A stretch of DNA of 64,000 nt from Burkholderia contaminans (GCF_029633825.1 NZ_CP090640.1:2418001-2482000), one strand, 5' to 3'; counted from the stretch's first letter, positions 34,192 to 48,051 are shown. The notes: a model not told the origin generated them from the sequence alone. Translations and numbers: made by a program.

Positions 34192-35679
34192 TCAGGCGCG
34201 TGCCGGCGACGCGACACTGTAGATATCCGATTCGTCGCCCTCGCGCATCTGGCGCACGAGCTGATGGGCTTCGCGGCGCGACGCGACGGCCGGCGGCGAG
34301 CCCTTGAGCGGCTGGCGCGCGGTTTCGGCGAGCGCGATGACCGACACGATGCCGATCACGGCGGCGCCCATCATGTAGTACGCGGGCATCATCAGGTTGT
34401 GCGTGACGTCGACCAGCCAGGCGGTCACGAGCGGCGTCGTGCCGCCGAACAGCGACACCGACACGTTGAAGCCGATCGCCAGCGCGCCGTAGCGGATCTC
34501 GGTCGGGAACAGCGCCGGCAGCGCCGACGGCATCACGCCGGTAAAGCACGACAGCAGCACGCCGAGGATAAGGAGGCCGCTGAACACCGACACGGTGGTG
34601 CCCGCATGGATCAGCATCATCGACGGGATCGACAGCACGAGCAGGCCGACGCAGCCGGCGAGCATCACGGGCTTGCGGCCGATCTTGTCCGACAGGCGGC
34701 CGGCGGCGAGCGTCAGCGGCATCATCAGCACCATCACGATCAGCACGAGCACGAGGCTGTGCGATTCGTCGAAATGCAGCGTCGACGACATGAAGCTCGG
34801 CAGGTATGACAGCACCATGTAGTCGGTCACGTTGAAGATCAGCACGAGCCCGACGCACAGCAGCAGGGCACGCCAGTTGCGCATCAGCGTTTCGCGGAAG
34901 CGCGTCTTCGGCACGGCCTTGTCCTGCGCTTCACGCTCTTCGGCCTGGCGCTTGAACGCGGGCGTTTCCTCGAGCTTCATCCGGATGTAGAGACCGATCA
35001 GGCCGAGCGGGCCGGCGATCAGGAACGGCACGCGCCAGCCCCACGACAGCAGCGCTTCCTGCGACAGCGATGCGGTGAGCAGCGCGACGACGCCCGCGCC
35101 CATCACGTAACCGATCAGCGTGCCGAACTCGAGGAAGCTGCCCATGAAGCCGCGCCGCTTGTCGGTCGAGAATTCGGCGATGAAGGTGGCGGCGCCCCCG
35201 TATTCGCCGCCGGTCGAGAAGCCCTGCACGAGGCGGGCGACGAGCAGCAGCACGGGCGCCATGATGCCGATCGACGCGTAGCTGGGGATCAGGCCGATCG
35301 CGAAGGTGCCGACTGCCATCATGATCATCGTGGCGGCGAGCACGCGCTGGCGGCCGATGCGGTCGCCGAGCGGGCCGAACACCATGCCGCCGAGCGGGCG
35401 CACGAGGAAGGCAGCGGCGAACGTGCCGAAGGTTGCGAGCAGCTGCGCGGACGGGCTGCTGGACGGGAAGAACACCTTGCCGAGCGTGACGGCGATGTAG
35501 CTGTAGACGCCGAAGTCGAACCATTCCATCGCATTGCCGATGGCCATGGCGCTGACGGCGCGCTTGAGGAGGCTCTGGTCGACGACGGTGATGTCGTCAG
35601 CGACGAGCGGGGCTTCGCCGGACGACGAAGCGGTGGAAGAAGCAGCGGTCGGGCTGACGTGTGTTGCGGTCAAGGTCAT
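34192..35679 (-). CDS. proP: Proline/glycine-betaine-type MHS transporter (ProP-like)
   Basis: 495 residues, 12 predicted membrane helices, close to ProP in length and layout: AIGNAMEWFDFGVYSYIAVTLGKVFF in TM1, GPLGDRIGRQRVL as motif A, and VQGFSTGGEYGGAATFIAE in TM5. ProP takes up compatible solutes by proton symport and is osmotically activated. The C-terminus here is short and lacks the long coiled coil of E. coli ProP. ATG at 35679 after AAGGAG. A promoter with an operator-like repeat lies 385 nt upstream. Confidence 0.85.
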   Translation of the reverse strand: MTLTATHVSPTAASSTASSSGEAPLVADDITVVDQSLLKRAVSAMAIGNAMEWFDFGVYSYIAVTLGKVFFPSSSPSAQLLATFGTFAAAFLVRPLGGMVFGPLGDRIGRQRVLAATMIMMAVGTFAIGLIPSYASIGIMAPVLLLVARLVQGFSTGGEYGGAATFIAEFSTDKRRGFMGSFLEFGTLIGYVMGAGVVALLTASLSQEALLSWGWRVPFLIAGPLGLIGLYIRMKLEETPAFKRQAEEREAQDKAVPKTRFRETLMRNWRALLLCVGLVLIFNVTDYMVLSYLPSFMSSTLHFDESHSLVLVLIVMVLMMPLTLAAGRLSDKIGRKPVMLAGCVGLLVLSIPSMMLIHAGTTVSVFSGLLILGVLLSCFTGVMPSALPALFPTEIRYGALAIGFNVSVSLFGGTTPLVTAWLVDVTHNLMMPAYYMMGAAVIGIVSVIALAETARQPLKGSPPAVASRREAHQLVRQMREGDESDIYSVASPARA

Positions 35680-36070
35680 GCACTCCTTTGACTGCGCCGA
35701 ACGGGCGGGCCGTCCGACACGGTTTGCCGGCGAGCGCGGTGTCGAGTGCGACGCGTCGGGGCAGACCTTTAAGCACTTACTGCATGACAGGCGGTAATGG
35801 GCCGTAAGGGGCTGCTTCGACGCGGGCCCGATGGGCCGTCGCGACAGTGCGCTCATGAAGAATGGGCCGCGTGATGCAGGCGGCAGATGCCGGTGCGGAC
35901 GGTGTCCAGCGTTCCGGCAAGCGCCCCGGAGGGGCAGCGAAACGAGAAAAGCGGGCCTGTCGGGCGGGCTTTCCTGTGTGTGCAATTTCGGTCGAAGCGC
36001 CGACCCGCAACGCGCGGACGGACTTCTCTCGAAATCGAATAGACAGAGATTGAATGTTGAAACAGGCGAC

Positions 36071-36100
36071 ATGATAGCACGATGACTGATGATCGTGCAA
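36071..36100 (-). promoter_or_regulatory. Promoter with embedded inverted repeat upstream of proP
   Basis: Minus-strand TTGCAC (36095-36100), 18-nt spacer, TATCAT (36071-36076). Between them, GCACGAT-8 nt-ATCGTGC (36077-36098) is a perfect 7-bp inverted repeat, the place where a repressor would block polymerase. The predicted leader to the proP ATG is about 385 nt; the rest of 35680-36218 shows no gene. Confidence 0.5.
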
Positions 36101-36155
36101 ATTGCCGGGAAACGCCCGGCTGGCGGGGCATCCGGCGGGGGCGGCTCGGGTATGA

Positions 36156-36551
<396 letters not shown>

Positions 36552-36585
36552 GCGCGGCTGCGGCGCGTGCCGCCGGCCGCCTGCT

Positions 36586-37317
36586 TCAAGCCGCTTCGGC
36601 GGCGGCGTCGGCGGACGTGCGCCATACGCAGGTGCCCTTGACCGACTTGTCGAGCTCGTCGAGCTGCGCCTGGTGGGCGGCGAGTTCGTCGTCGCTCGCG
36701 GCCACCACGGGCAGGTCGAGCGCGGCGAGCGACACGCGCTGGCCGTTGCCCGCACCGCCGTCGGCGCCCACGTCGTCGAGCATGTCGATCACGAGGCTGT
36801 CCTGGCCGCGCGTCATCGCGAGATACACCTCGGCGAGCAGCTCCGAGTCGAGCAGTGCGCCGTGGAGCGTACGGTGCGCGTTGCTGATGCCGAAGCGGTC
36901 GCACAGCGCGTCGAGCGAGTTGCGCTTGCCCGGGAACATCTGCTTGGCCTGCACCAGCGTGTCGATCACGCCGCCGCAGTGCTCGGTGAACGGCGGCAGG
37001 CCGAGCCGCGCGAATTCCGCGTCGAGGAAGCCAAGGTCGAACGGCGCGTTGTGGATGATCAGCTCGGCGTCCTTCACGAAGTCGAGGATCTGGTGGGCGA
37101 CTTCCGCGAATTTCGGCTTGTCGCTGAGGAATTCGGTCGTGAGCCCGTGCACCGCCAGTGCGCCCGGATCGCTGTCGCGCTCGGGGTTCACGTAGAAGTG
37201 CAGGTTGTTGCCGGTGAGCCGACGGTTCAGCAGCTCGACGCAGCCGATTTCGATGAGGCGGTCGCCCGTGCGGGCGTTCAGGCCGGTGGTTTCGGTATCG
37301 AGAATGATCTGGCGCAT
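36586..37317 (-). CDS. dnaQ: DNA polymerase III epsilon subunit (proofreading exonuclease)
   Basis: 243 residues of the DEDDh 3'-5' exonuclease family. Exo I is LDTETTG (Asp/Glu), Exo II NAPFDLGFLDAEF, and Exo III HGALLDSELLAEVY with the catalytic His and Asp. The C-terminal tail that binds the alpha subunit follows. ATG at 37317 is the family start. Lies 38 bp after rnhA in the same direction, the usual rnhA-dnaQ pairing of beta-proteobacteria. Confidence 0.96.
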   Translation of the reverse strand: MRQIILDTETTGLNARTGDRLIEIGCVELLNRRLTGNNLHFYVNPERDSDPGALAVHGLTTEFLSDKPKFAEVAHQILDFVKDAELIIHNAPFDLGFLDAEFARLGLPPFTEHCGGVIDTLVQAKQMFPGKRNSLDALCDRFGISNAHRTLHGALLDSELLAEVYLAMTRGQDSLVIDMLDDVGADGGAGNGQRVSLAALDLPVVAASDDELAAHQAQLDELDKSVKGTCVWRTSADAAAEAA

Positions 37318-37355
37318 GTCGGGAAATACGTAGGAAACAGGGGAGCGGCCCGCGT

Positions 37356-37799
37356 TCAGGCCGTGAGCGATTCGACGCCGCGATTCGCGAGTGCGTCCGC
37401 GCGCTCGTTTTCGGGATGGCCCGCGTGACCCTTGACCCAGCGCCACTCGACCTCATGCTGCGCGACGAGCGCGTCGAGCCGCTTCCACAGGTCGGCGTTC
37501 TTCACGGGCGTCTTCGCCGCGGTGACCCAGCCTTTCTTCTTCCAGCCGTGGATCCACTCGCTGATGCCTTTCTGCACGTATTGCGAGTCGGTATGCACGA
37601 TCACCTGGCACGGCCGCTTCAGCGCTTCGAGCGCGGCGATCACGCCCATCAGCTCCATGCGGTTGTTGGTCGTGTTGGGCTCGCCGCCGAACAGCTCCTT
37701 CTCCTTGTCGCCGTAGCGCATCAGTGCGCCCCAGCCGCCGGGGCCGGGGTTGCCCTTGCAGGCGCCGTCGGTATAGATGTCGATCGTATCGGTAGTCAT
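37356..37799 (-). CDS. rnhA: Ribonuclease HI
   Basis: 147 residues. Complete DEDD active site: [17 protein letters not shown] (Asp), [13 protein letters not shown] (Glu), [12 protein letters not shown] (Asp) and NERADALAN (Asp), plus the basic handle [19 protein letters not shown]. Degrades RNA in RNA-DNA hybrids. Its ATG overlaps the TGA of the upstream methyltransferase gene. Confidence 0.97.
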   Translation of the reverse strand: MTTDTIDIYTDGACKGNPGPGGWGALMRYGDKEKELFGGEPNTTNNRMELMGVIAALEALKRPCQVIVHTDSQYVQKGISEWIHGWKKKGWVTAAKTPVKNADLWKRLDALVAQHEVEWRWVKGHAGHPENERADALANRGVESLTA

Positions 37800-38608
37800 G
37801 AATGTTCTTGATGAGTGGTCGGGGAGGCCGCCGGCGTCAGGCCCGGTGCGAGCACGGGCTTCTTCATCCGGATCTGGCCGACGAGGCGCATGCCGCGCAC
37901 GCGCTTGACGGCCGTCACCATGTAGACGGCGCCGAAGATCGGCCACCAGCGGTCGCCGGCGGCTTCCATGAAGCCATAGCGGGCCAGCCACTTGTCGGTG
38001 ACGAGCGGCGGCCGGTAGCAGCCGAAGCGGCCGCGTTCGAGGTCGAAGCCGAGCAGCTTGATCCAGTCCTTGAGGCGGATGAATGCGATCTGGTCGCGCG
38101 TGGCCGGCACGAACGGATGGTTCGCCATGCGCCCGAACGATTGCCGCATGCCCCACAGGCTGAGCGAATTGAAGCCCGTGATCACCAACTGGCCTTCCGG
38201 CATCAGCACGCGCTCGGCCTCGCGCAGCAGGCGGTGCGGGTCGGACGTGAATTCGAGCGTGTGCGGCATCACGATCAGGTCGACGCTCTGCGACTCGAAC
38301 GGCAGGTCGAGCAGGTCGCACCAGGTCGTGCTGCGGCCGTCGGGCGCGTGCTCGGGCGCATGCGCTTCGCGCGCCCACGGATACTGGTAAGGCGCGCTCG
38401 CGCCGCTCGCCGGATCGAGCACGAGGCCGCGATACGGCATGCGGTTCTCGCGCAGCGCGTCGAGCTGGGGCAGGCCGAGCTGCAGCGCGTGGAACCCGAA
38501 GACGTCGGACACGATCCGGTCGAGCTGCGCCTGTTCCCAGCCCAGCACGTAGCGGCCGGGCGGTGAGTCGGTCCAGGCGGGCCAGTCTATAATTTGACGG
38601 TCAGACAT
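37796..38608 (-). CDS. SAM-dependent methyltransferase, class I
   Basis: 270 residues. Core methyltransferase fold with a UbiE/methyltransferase-11 type middle: [43 protein letters not shown], then [14 protein letters not shown]. Conserved beside rnhA-dnaQ and gloB in beta-proteobacteria. Substrate unknown. Divergent from gloB with an 18-bp gap between start codons. Confidence 0.88.
   Translation of the reverse strand: MSDRQIIDWPAWTDSPPGRYVLGWEQAQLDRIVSDVFGFHALQLGLPQLDALRENRMPYRGLVLDPASGASAPYQYPWAREAHAPEHAPDGRSTTWCDLLDLPFESQSVDLIVMPHTLEFTSDPHRLLREAERVLMPEGQLVITGFNSLSLWGMRQSFGRMANHPFVPATRDQIAFIRLKDWIKLLGFDLERGRFGCYRPPLVTDKWLARYGFMEAAGDRWWPIFGAVYMVTAVKRVRGMRLVGQIRMKKPVLAPGLTPAASPTTHQEHS
38565..38593 (+). 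promoter_or_regulatory. Likely gloB promoter inside the methyltransferase 5' end
   Basis: TATAAT (38588-38593) is a perfect -10 placed 34 nt before the gloB ATG; the -35 at 17 nt (GAGTCG) is poor. Confidence 0.4.
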
Positions 38609-38626
38609 AACGATGATTGCGCGCCC

Positions 38627-39433
38627 ATGAACGAGCTGGAATACGTGCCGGTTCCGGCATTCGATGACAACTATATCTGGCTCGTCTCGGACGGCCGCGA
38701 TGCGATCGCCGTCGATCCGGGTGAAGCCGCGCCGGTACGCCGGGTTCTAGCCGAACGAGGCTGGCGGTTGACCGCTATTTTACTCACGCACCATCACGCC
38801 GACCACGTCGGCGGTGTCGCGGCACTGCGCGATAGCCAACCGGACGATGCTCCGCTCGCTGTTTACGGCCCCGCGGCCGAGGCGATCGGCGTGGTTACGC
38901 AGCCGCTTTCGGGCGGCGCGCGCGTGACGCTCGAGGCGCCCGCCGCCACGTTCGACGTGCTCGACGTGCCCGGCCATACGCGCGGCCACATCGCCTATTT
39001 CCAGGCGGCCGGGCCGGGCAACGCGGCGCCGCACGTGTTCTGCGGCGATACGCTGTTCTCGTGCGGTTGCGGGCGCCTGTTCGAGGGCACGCCCGCGCAG
39101 ATGCTCGCGTCGCTCGACGCGCTCGCGGCGTTGCCGGGCGACACCCACGTGCATTGCGCACACGAATACACGCTGTCGAACATCCGCTTCGCGCTCGCGT
39201 GCGAACCCGGCAATGCGGCGCTCGCCACGTGGCGCGACGACGCGCAGGCGCTGCGCGCGCGCGGCGTGCCGACACTGCCCACTACGATCGCGCATGAGCG
39301 TGCCGTTAACCCGTTCATGCGTGCGGACAGCGATGCGATCCGCGCGACGCTCGAGGCCGAACTGCACGAAACGGTGCCGGATCGCCTGACGGCGTTCACG
39401 CTGATGCGCGAATGGAAAAACCGGTTCCGATGA
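38627..39433 (+). CDS. gloB: Hydroxyacylglutathione hydrolase (glyoxalase II)
   Basis: 268 residues of the metallo-beta-lactamase fold. Metal site THHHADH (residues 54-60), then GHTRGHIAY, CGDTLFSCGCGR and HEYTLSNIRFAL, followed by the C-terminal helical glutathione-binding region ending REWKNRFR. Hydrolyses S-lactoylglutathione to lactate in methylglyoxal detoxification. Confidence 0.96.
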   Translation: MNELEYVPVPAFDDNYIWLVSDGRDAIAVDPGEAAPVRRVLAERGWRLTAILLTHHHADHVGGVAALRDSQPDDAPLAVYGPAAEAIGVVTQPLSGGARVTLEAPAATFDVLDVPGHTRGHIAYFQAAGPGNAAPHVFCGDTLFSCGCGRLFEGTPAQMLASLDALAALPGDTHVHCAHEYTLSNIRFALACEPGNAALATWRDDAQALRARGVPTLPTTIAHERAVNPFMRADSDAIRATLEAELHETVPDRLTAFTLMREWKNRFR

Positions 39434-39518
39434 CGATTTCCGGAGGACTCCAAAGCTCAAGCGGTGTCTGTAAAAATTGCTCCAAATGTAGGATTTCGCT
39501 GAGTTTTCGGTGTTTTTA

Positions 39519-39547
39519 TTGACGTGAAGCACGCACTTCCGTAGTAT
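39519..39547 (+). promoter_or_regulatory. Sigma70 promoter of mltD
   Basis: TTGACG (39519-39524), 17-nt spacer, TAGTAT (39542-39547), 38 bp before the mltD ATG. Confidence 0.7.
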
Positions 39548-39584
39548 CGCCTGCAATTTCCAGCCGTCGGAAGCAGAGATTTTC

Positions 39585-41144
39585 ATGCGACTTATATTGA
39601 GTGCGATGGTGGTTCTGCTGCTCGCCGCTTGTGCGAGCCAGGCCCCTGTCGCCAACAACGCCGCCGATTCTCAGGCGACGTCCACCTACCTCCGTAAATC
39701 AGCCACCGCCAAAGAAACTGTCGACGTCGACAAGCAATCCGTCGGCGACCTGACCAGTGCGGACTCCGATCTCTGGGGTCGCATCCGCCGCGGTTTCCAG
39801 ATGCCCGACCTGCAGACCGACCTCGTCGACATGCAGACCACGTGGTACACGCAGCGCCCGGACTACGTGCAGCGCATGACCGAGCGCTCGCAGAAGTACC
39901 TGTACCACATCGTCGAGGAACTCGAGGCGCGTCACATGCCGACCGAGCTCGCGCTGCTGCCGTTCATCGAGTCCGCATACAACCCGCAGGCGCTGTCGGT
40001 CGCGAAGGCGGCCGGCATGTGGCAGTTCATGCCCGGCACGGGCCGCACGTACAACCTGAAGCGCAACATGTGGCAGGACGAGCGCCGCGACGTGCTCGCG
40101 TCGACGAGCGCCGCGCTCGACTACCTGTCGCGCCTGCATGACATGTTCGGCGACTGGTATCTCGCGCTGGCCGCGTACAACTGGGGCGAGGGCAACGTGC
40201 AGCGCGCGATCGCGCGCAACCAGGCGGCCGGCCTGCCGACGGACTACCTGAGCCTGCGGATGCCGAACGAGACGCGCAACTACGTGCCGAAGCTGCAGGC
40301 GGTGAAGAACATCATCGCGAATCCGCAGCAGTACGGCCTGGCGCTGCCGGACATCCCGAACCACCCGTATTTCGTGACGGTCACGACGTCGCGCGACATC
40401 GACGTGGCGGTGGCCGCGAAGCTCGCGAACCTGTCGCTCGACGAATTCCGCTCGCTGAACCCGTCGTTCTCGAAGCCGGTGATCCTCGGCGCGACCGAGC
40501 CGCAGATCCTGCTGCCGTTCGACAACGCGTCGGCGTTCGAGAAGAACCTGAAGGCGTACAACGGCCAGCTTTCGTCGTGGACCACCTATACGGTCAGCGA
40601 ACGGGCGCGGCCGGCCGCGATCGCCGAGAAGATCGGCGTGGACGCCGATACGCTGATGTCGATCAACAAGATTCCGGCCGGCATGCGCCTGAAGCCGGGC
40701 TCGACGATTGTCGTGCCGCGCGGCGATGACGACGACGAGGACATCAGCGCGGACGTCGCCGAAAACGGCGCGCTCGCGATGGAACCCGACGTACCCGACA
40801 CGCGCAAGATGCTGATCCGCGTGCGCCGCAAGCAGTCGATGGCGGCGATCGCCGGCCGCTACGGCGTGTCGGTCGGCCAGCTCAAGGCGTGGAACCGCAC
40901 GCACCGCGATCTGGCGATGCCGGGCCAGGCGCTCGTGCTGCACGTGCCGGTCGGCCGTTCGGTACCGGCGGAACCCGGTCCGGAGCGGATCGCGACGTCG
41001 GCCGGCGGCGCGCACATCGAGCGCGCGAGCCTGGCGGTGGGCGGCAAGTCGCACGGTGCGAAGCGCGGCGCGGCGAAGCCGGCGGCCAAATCGGCGAAAG
41101 CGGCACCGGCCAAGGCCGCCGCGCACAAGGGCAAGAAGAAGTAA
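39585..41144 (+). CDS. mltD: Membrane-bound lytic murein transglycosylase D
   Basis: 519-residue lipoprotein: lipobox LLAAC (Cys16), a GH23 lysozyme-like domain with catalytic Glu129 in LPFIESAYNPQALS followed by GMWQFMPGTGRTY and AYNWGEGNVQRAI, and two LysM peptidoglycan-binding repeats (about 340-385 and 405-450). The end is a Lys/Ala-rich tail (AKSAKAAPAKAAAHKGKKK). Cleaves peptidoglycan to 1,6-anhydro products. Followed by its own terminator, so monocistronic. Confidence 0.94.
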   Translation: MRLILSAMVVLLLAACASQAPVANNAADSQATSTYLRKSATAKETVDVDKQSVGDLTSADSDLWGRIRRGFQMPDLQTDLVDMQTTWYTQRPDYVQRMTERSQKYLYHIVEELEARHMPTELALLPFIESAYNPQALSVAKAAGMWQFMPGTGRTYNLKRNMWQDERRDVLASTSAALDYLSRLHDMFGDWYLALAAYNWGEGNVQRAIARNQAAGLPTDYLSLRMPNETRNYVPKLQAVKNIIANPQQYGLALPDIPNHPYFVTVTTSRDIDVAVAAKLANLSLDEFRSLNPSFSKPVILGATEPQILLPFDNASAFEKNLKAYNGQLSSWTTYTVSERARPAAIAEKIGVDADTLMSINKIPAGMRLKPGSTIVVPRGDDDDEDISADVAENGALAMEPDVPDTRKMLIRVRRKQSMAAIAGRYGVSVGQLKAWNRTHRDLAMPGQALVLHVPVGRSVPAEPGPERIATSAGGAHIERASLAVGGKSHGAKRGAAKPAAKSAKAAPAKAAAHKGKKK

Positions 41145-41214
41145 CGCAGTCGCGATCGCGTCGTGCGGCCGGCCCGGTTCGCGCGATTGCGCTATCATCC
41201 GACGAAATGCAGGG

Positions 41215-41244
41215 AAACGCCGTCACCGAGGTGACGGCGTTTTT
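41215..41244 (+). terminator. Terminator of mltD
   Basis: 9-bp stem CGCCGTCAC / GTGACGGCG with a CGAG loop and TTTTT after it. Confidence 0.88.
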
Positions 41245-41301
41245 GTTTGTGCGCGGCGCGGGGGCGCTGCTTCGAATGTCTTCATATGACAAGGGGAAGT
41301 G

Positions 41302-42519
41302 ATGTCGTCGGTGCAGGTGAGGGTGCTCGCGCTGTTTTCGGTCGGGTATTTCGTGTCGTATGTGTTTCGCGGCGTCAATCTCGGCTTCGCGCCGTTCGTC
41401 ACGCACGAGCTCGGGTTGTCGGCCGCCGATCTCGGCCTGCTCACCAGCCTCTATTTCCTCGGCTTCGCGGGCGCGCAGATCCCCGCCGGCGTGATGCTCG
41501 ACCACTTCGGCCCGCGCCGCGTGACGGCCGGCATGCTGCTGTTCGCGGCCGCCGGGGCGGCCGTGTTCGGCACCGCGCACACCCTCGGCACGATGATGGT
41601 CGGCCGGCTGCTGATCGGTGTTGGCGTCTCGGTGTGTCTCGGTGCAGCGTTCAAGGCGCTCGCGCAGCATTTCCCGGTTGGCCGGCTGCCGCTCGTCAAC
41701 GGCCTCGTGATGGCCGTGGGCGGCCTCGGCGGCGTGATGGTCGGCTCGCCGCTGACCTGGCTGCTCGGCTGGACGAGCTGGCGCGCGATCTGTTTCGGCC
41801 TCGCGGTGCTGACGGTGATCGTCGCCGCGTCGATCGGGCTGGGCGCACCGGAAGCGAAGCAGGTGCGCCACCAGGGTGGGCTCGTCAGCCAGTTCAAGGG
41901 GACGTGGCACATCCTGAGCAGCCGTGCGTTCTGGAAGATCTCGTCGTTCTCCGTCGTCACGCAGGGCGTGTTCTATGCGATGCAGTCGCTGTGGGTCGGG
42001 CCGTACCTGCGCGATGTCGCGGGGTTCGATGCGCCGCATGCCGCGCGCCTCGTATCGGTGCTCGGCTTCGCGATGATGGCCGGCTGTGTCGGCTTCGGCG
42101 CCGCGGCGCGCGTGCTCGAGCGGCGCGGCGTATCGGTGTACGCATTCTGCGGCGTCGGCATGGCGCTGTTCGTCGCAACGCAGGCCGCGATCGTCGCGCG
42201 CGTGCCGGTGCCGCCGGCCGTGCTGTGGGCCGCCTACGGGATGTTCGGCGGCGTCGGCATCCTGACCTACGCGGTGATGGCCGGGCATTTTCCCGCTCAC
42301 CTGATCGGCCGCGCGAACACGACGCTCACGCTCGTGATCTTCCTGCTGATCTTTGCGTTCCAGATCGGTGTCGGCGCGGTGCTGTCGCACTGGCCGGCGG
42401 TCGACGGCCGCTATCCGGCCGCCGCGCACTTCACCGCCTGGGGCGTGCTGCTCGCGCTGCAGCTCGCGAGCGCGGTCTGGTACGTCTGGCCCGCGCGCGG
42501 CACTGGTCAAGCGCACTGA
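41302..42519 (+). CDS. MFS transporter
   Basis: 405 residues with 12 predicted membrane helices. Motif A is LDHFGPRRVTAG; TM1 is YFVSYVFRGVNLGFAPFV and TM4 carries GRLLIGVGVSVCLGAAFKAL, in the style of the anion:cation symporter and glycerol-3-phosphate-related branches. Preceded by AAGGGGAAGTG; GTG at 41299 and ATG at 41302 are equally spaced, and ATG was chosen. Single gene between two terminator/promoter units; substrate unknown. Confidence 0.87.
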   Translation: MSSVQVRVLALFSVGYFVSYVFRGVNLGFAPFVTHELGLSAADLGLLTSLYFLGFAGAQIPAGVMLDHFGPRRVTAGMLLFAAAGAAVFGTAHTLGTMMVGRLLIGVGVSVCLGAAFKALAQHFPVGRLPLVNGLVMAVGGLGGVMVGSPLTWLLGWTSWRAICFGLAVLTVIVAASIGLGAPEAKQVRHQGGLVSQFKGTWHILSSRAFWKISSFSVVTQGVFYAMQSLWVGPYLRDVAGFDAPHAARLVSVLGFAMMAGCVGFGAAARVLERRGVSVYAFCGVGMALFVATQAAIVARVPVPPAVLWAAYGMFGGVGILTYAVMAGHFPAHLIGRANTTLTLVIFLLIFAFQIGVGAVLSHWPAVDGRYPAAAHFTAWGVLLALQLASAVWYVWPARGTGQAH

Positions 42520-42612
42520 TCCGGCGGTACGCTGGCGGGTAGGGCGGCCGCGTAAACGGGGCCGCAGCGCGGTGCCGGACGCGGCGCGCGGACGATCGGA
42601 CGGCCATATCAA
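42520..42612. other. Spacer between MFS gene and carAB promoter
   Basis: GC-rich stretch without a gene; no clear terminator for the MFS gene was seen. Confidence 0.3.
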
Positions 42613-42642
42613 TTGAAGATAGGGCCATTTTCAGGCTATAAT
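42613..42642 (+). promoter_or_regulatory. carA promoter
   Basis: TTGAAG (42613-42618), 18-nt spacer, TATAAT (42637-42642). Start expected near 42649, which gives carA a leader of about 226 nt. The leader has a 7-codon GTG-started frame (42652-42675, MLINLAP) but no convincing hairpin. Confidence 0.65.
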
Positions 42643-42874
42643 TTGAAAGTTTGTGCTGATCAACCTCGCACCCTAGCGCCTACCTCATTCATCCCGTTCA
42701 TCCGCCGCACGCCGCCTGCCGGGCGATGCCGCGAAGCCTCGTGCGCCACGCGCCGGGTTCGCGTCTCGACAACGCAGGCCGCGTCCAGCAAGCGACCGCG
42801 CGCGCCCACGCAGCGCGGCGCTTGCGCGGCAGGGTAAGCAGGTCGGCAGCAGGGTGTTCCCCAAGGAGCCTCCC

Positions 42875-44020
42875 GTGTTGCCGTCTTTTACTCCCGCCTT
42901 GCTTGCACTCGCCGACGGCACGGTCTTTCGTGGTTATTCGATCGGGGCCGAAGGCCACACGATCGGCGAAGTCGTGTTCAATACCGCGATCACCGGCTAT
43001 CAGGAAATCCTGACTGACCCGAGCTACTCGCGCCAGATCGTCACGCTCACCTATCCGCATATCGGCAACGTCGGCGTCAACGCCGAAGACGTCGAAGCCA
43101 CGAAAGTCCATGCCGCCGGCCTGATCATCCGTGATCTGCCCTCGCTCGCGTCGAACTTCCGCATGGACCGCACGCTCGGCGACTACCTGCGCGACGAAGG
43201 CGTCGTCGCGATCGCCGGCATCGACACCCGCAAGCTGACCCGCATCCTGCGCGACAAGGGCGCGCAGAACGGCTGCATCCTGACGGGCTCGGACGACGAA
43301 GCGAAGGCAATCGAGCTCGCGCGCTCGTTCCCGGGTCTCGCCGGCATGGATCTCGCGAAGGTCGTGTCGACCACGAAGCCGTTCGAGTGGAAGCAGACCG
43401 AATGGCGCCTCGAAGGCGGCTACGGCATGCAGGAAGCGCCGAAGTACCGCGTCGTCGCGTACGATTTCGGCGTCAAGTACAACATCCTGCGCATGCTCGC
43501 GGAGCGCGGCTGCCACGTGACGGTGCTGCCGGCGCAGGCGAGCGCGGAAGATGCGCTCGCGCTGAATCCGGACGGCGTGTTCCTGTCGAACGGCCCCGGC
43601 GATCCGGAACCGTGCGACTACGCGATCGCGGCCACGAAGCAGTTCATCGAGCGCGGCGTGCCGACCTTCGGCATCTGCCTGGGTCACCAGATCATGGGCC
43701 TCGCGGTCGGCGCGAAGACGCTGAAGATGAAGACGGGCCACCACGGCGCGAACCACCCGGTGAAGGATCTCGGCGACGGTCGCGTGGTGATCACGTCGCA
43801 GAACCACGGCTTCGCGGTCGATGCGGATTCGCTGCCGGCCAACGCGCGCGTGACGCACGTGTCGCTGTTCGACGGCACGCTGCAGGGCTTCGAGCTGACC
43901 GACAAGCCGGCATTCTGCTTCCAGGGCCACCCGGAAGCGTCGCCCGGCCCGCACGACATCGGCTACCTGTTCGACCGTTTCACCGCGCTGATGGACGCGG
44001 CGAAGCGGCGCAACGCCTGA
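42875..44020 (+). CDS. carA: Carbamoyl-phosphate synthase small (glutaminase) subunit
   Basis: 381 residues. N-terminal CPSase domain ([41 protein letters not shown]) and C-terminal class I amidotransferase with nucleophile Cys in [13 protein letters not shown] and the His/Glu pair in [10 protein letters not shown]. Supplies ammonia to CarB for arginine and pyrimidine synthesis. Starts at GTG 42875, placed by AAGGAG 6 nt upstream; the next TTG is also possible. Ends 37 bp before a LeuE-like exporter. Confidence 0.97.
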   Translation: MLPSFTPALLALADGTVFRGYSIGAEGHTIGEVVFNTAITGYQEILTDPSYSRQIVTLTYPHIGNVGVNAEDVEATKVHAAGLIIRDLPSLASNFRMDRTLGDYLRDEGVVAIAGIDTRKLTRILRDKGAQNGCILTGSDDEAKAIELARSFPGLAGMDLAKVVSTTKPFEWKQTEWRLEGGYGMQEAPKYRVVAYDFGVKYNILRMLAERGCHVTVLPAQASAEDALALNPDGVFLSNGPGDPEPCDYAIAATKQFIERGVPTFGICLGHQIMGLAVGAKTLKMKTGHHGANHPVKDLGDGRVVITSQNHGFAVDADSLPANARVTHVSLFDGTLQGFELTDKPAFCFQGHPEASPGPHDIGYLFDRFTALMDAAKRRNA

Positions 44021-44057
44021 CGTCAACGACGCAACCGAAGAACGGGAGATTCGCATC

Positions 44058-44717
44058 ATGTTCGGCCACGCACTCGGCATCACGGATATCTGGACCTACG
44101 TGTTCGGCGTGATCTTCATCATCCTGCTGCCGGGGCCGAACTCGATGTACGTGCTGTCGCTCGCGGCGCAGCGCGGCGTGAAGGCCGGCTATCGCGCGGC
44201 GTGCGGCGTGTTCGTCGGCGACACGGTGCTGATGGTGCTGTCCGCCGCCGGTGTTGCGTCGCTGCTGAAGGCGAACCCGCTGCTGTTCTCCGTCGTCAAG
44301 TACGGCGGCGCCGCGTATCTGCTCTACATCGGCACCGGCATGCTGCGCAGCGCGTGGCAGAAGCTGCGCGCGCGCGGCGACGAGCCGGTCGAGGCAGCGC
44401 CCGCGGTGGACGGCGAACGGCCGTTCCGCAAGGCGCTGATCGTGAGCCTGCTGAATCCGAAGGCGATCCTGTTCTTCATCTCGTTCTTCATCCAGTTCGT
44501 CGACCCGGCATTCCCGCATCCCGCGCTGTCGTTCGTCGTGCTCGGGGCGATCGCGCAATGCGCGAGCTTCCTGTACCTGAGCACGCTGATCTTCGCGGGT
44601 GCGCGGCTTGCCGAGCACTTCCGCCGCCGCCGCAAGCTTGCAGCAGGCGCGGCGAGCAGCGTGGGCGGCCTGTTCATCGGATTCTCGGTGAAGCTCGCGC
44701 TCGCCACGATGAGCTGA
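44058..44717 (+). CDS. leuE: LysE-superfamily amino-acid exporter, LeuE-like
   Basis: 219 residues, six membrane helices. Agrees with E. coli LeuE along its length: [44 protein letters not shown], then [21 protein letters not shown]. Leucine and related amino acids are exported by this group. It lies between carA and carB (37 and 49 bp gaps) and so is probably on the car transcript. Symbol by similarity; the substrate here is unproven. Confidence 0.87.
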   Translation: MFGHALGITDIWTYVFGVIFIILLPGPNSMYVLSLAAQRGVKAGYRAACGVFVGDTVLMVLSAAGVASLLKANPLLFSVVKYGGAAYLLYIGTGMLRSAWQKLRARGDEPVEAAPAVDGERPFRKALIVSLLNPKAILFFISFFIQFVDPAFPHPALSFVVLGAIAQCASFLYLSTLIFAGARLAEHFRRRRKLAAGAASSVGGLFIGFSVKLALATMS

Positions 44718-44766
44718 GCGCAGCCGGCCGACCCACGACAACGATTACTTATTGAATTCACAAGCC

Positions 44767-48021
<3,255 letters not shown>

Positions 48022-48051
48022 GCAGTCAGTTACCTGTCGAAGCAACACGTG

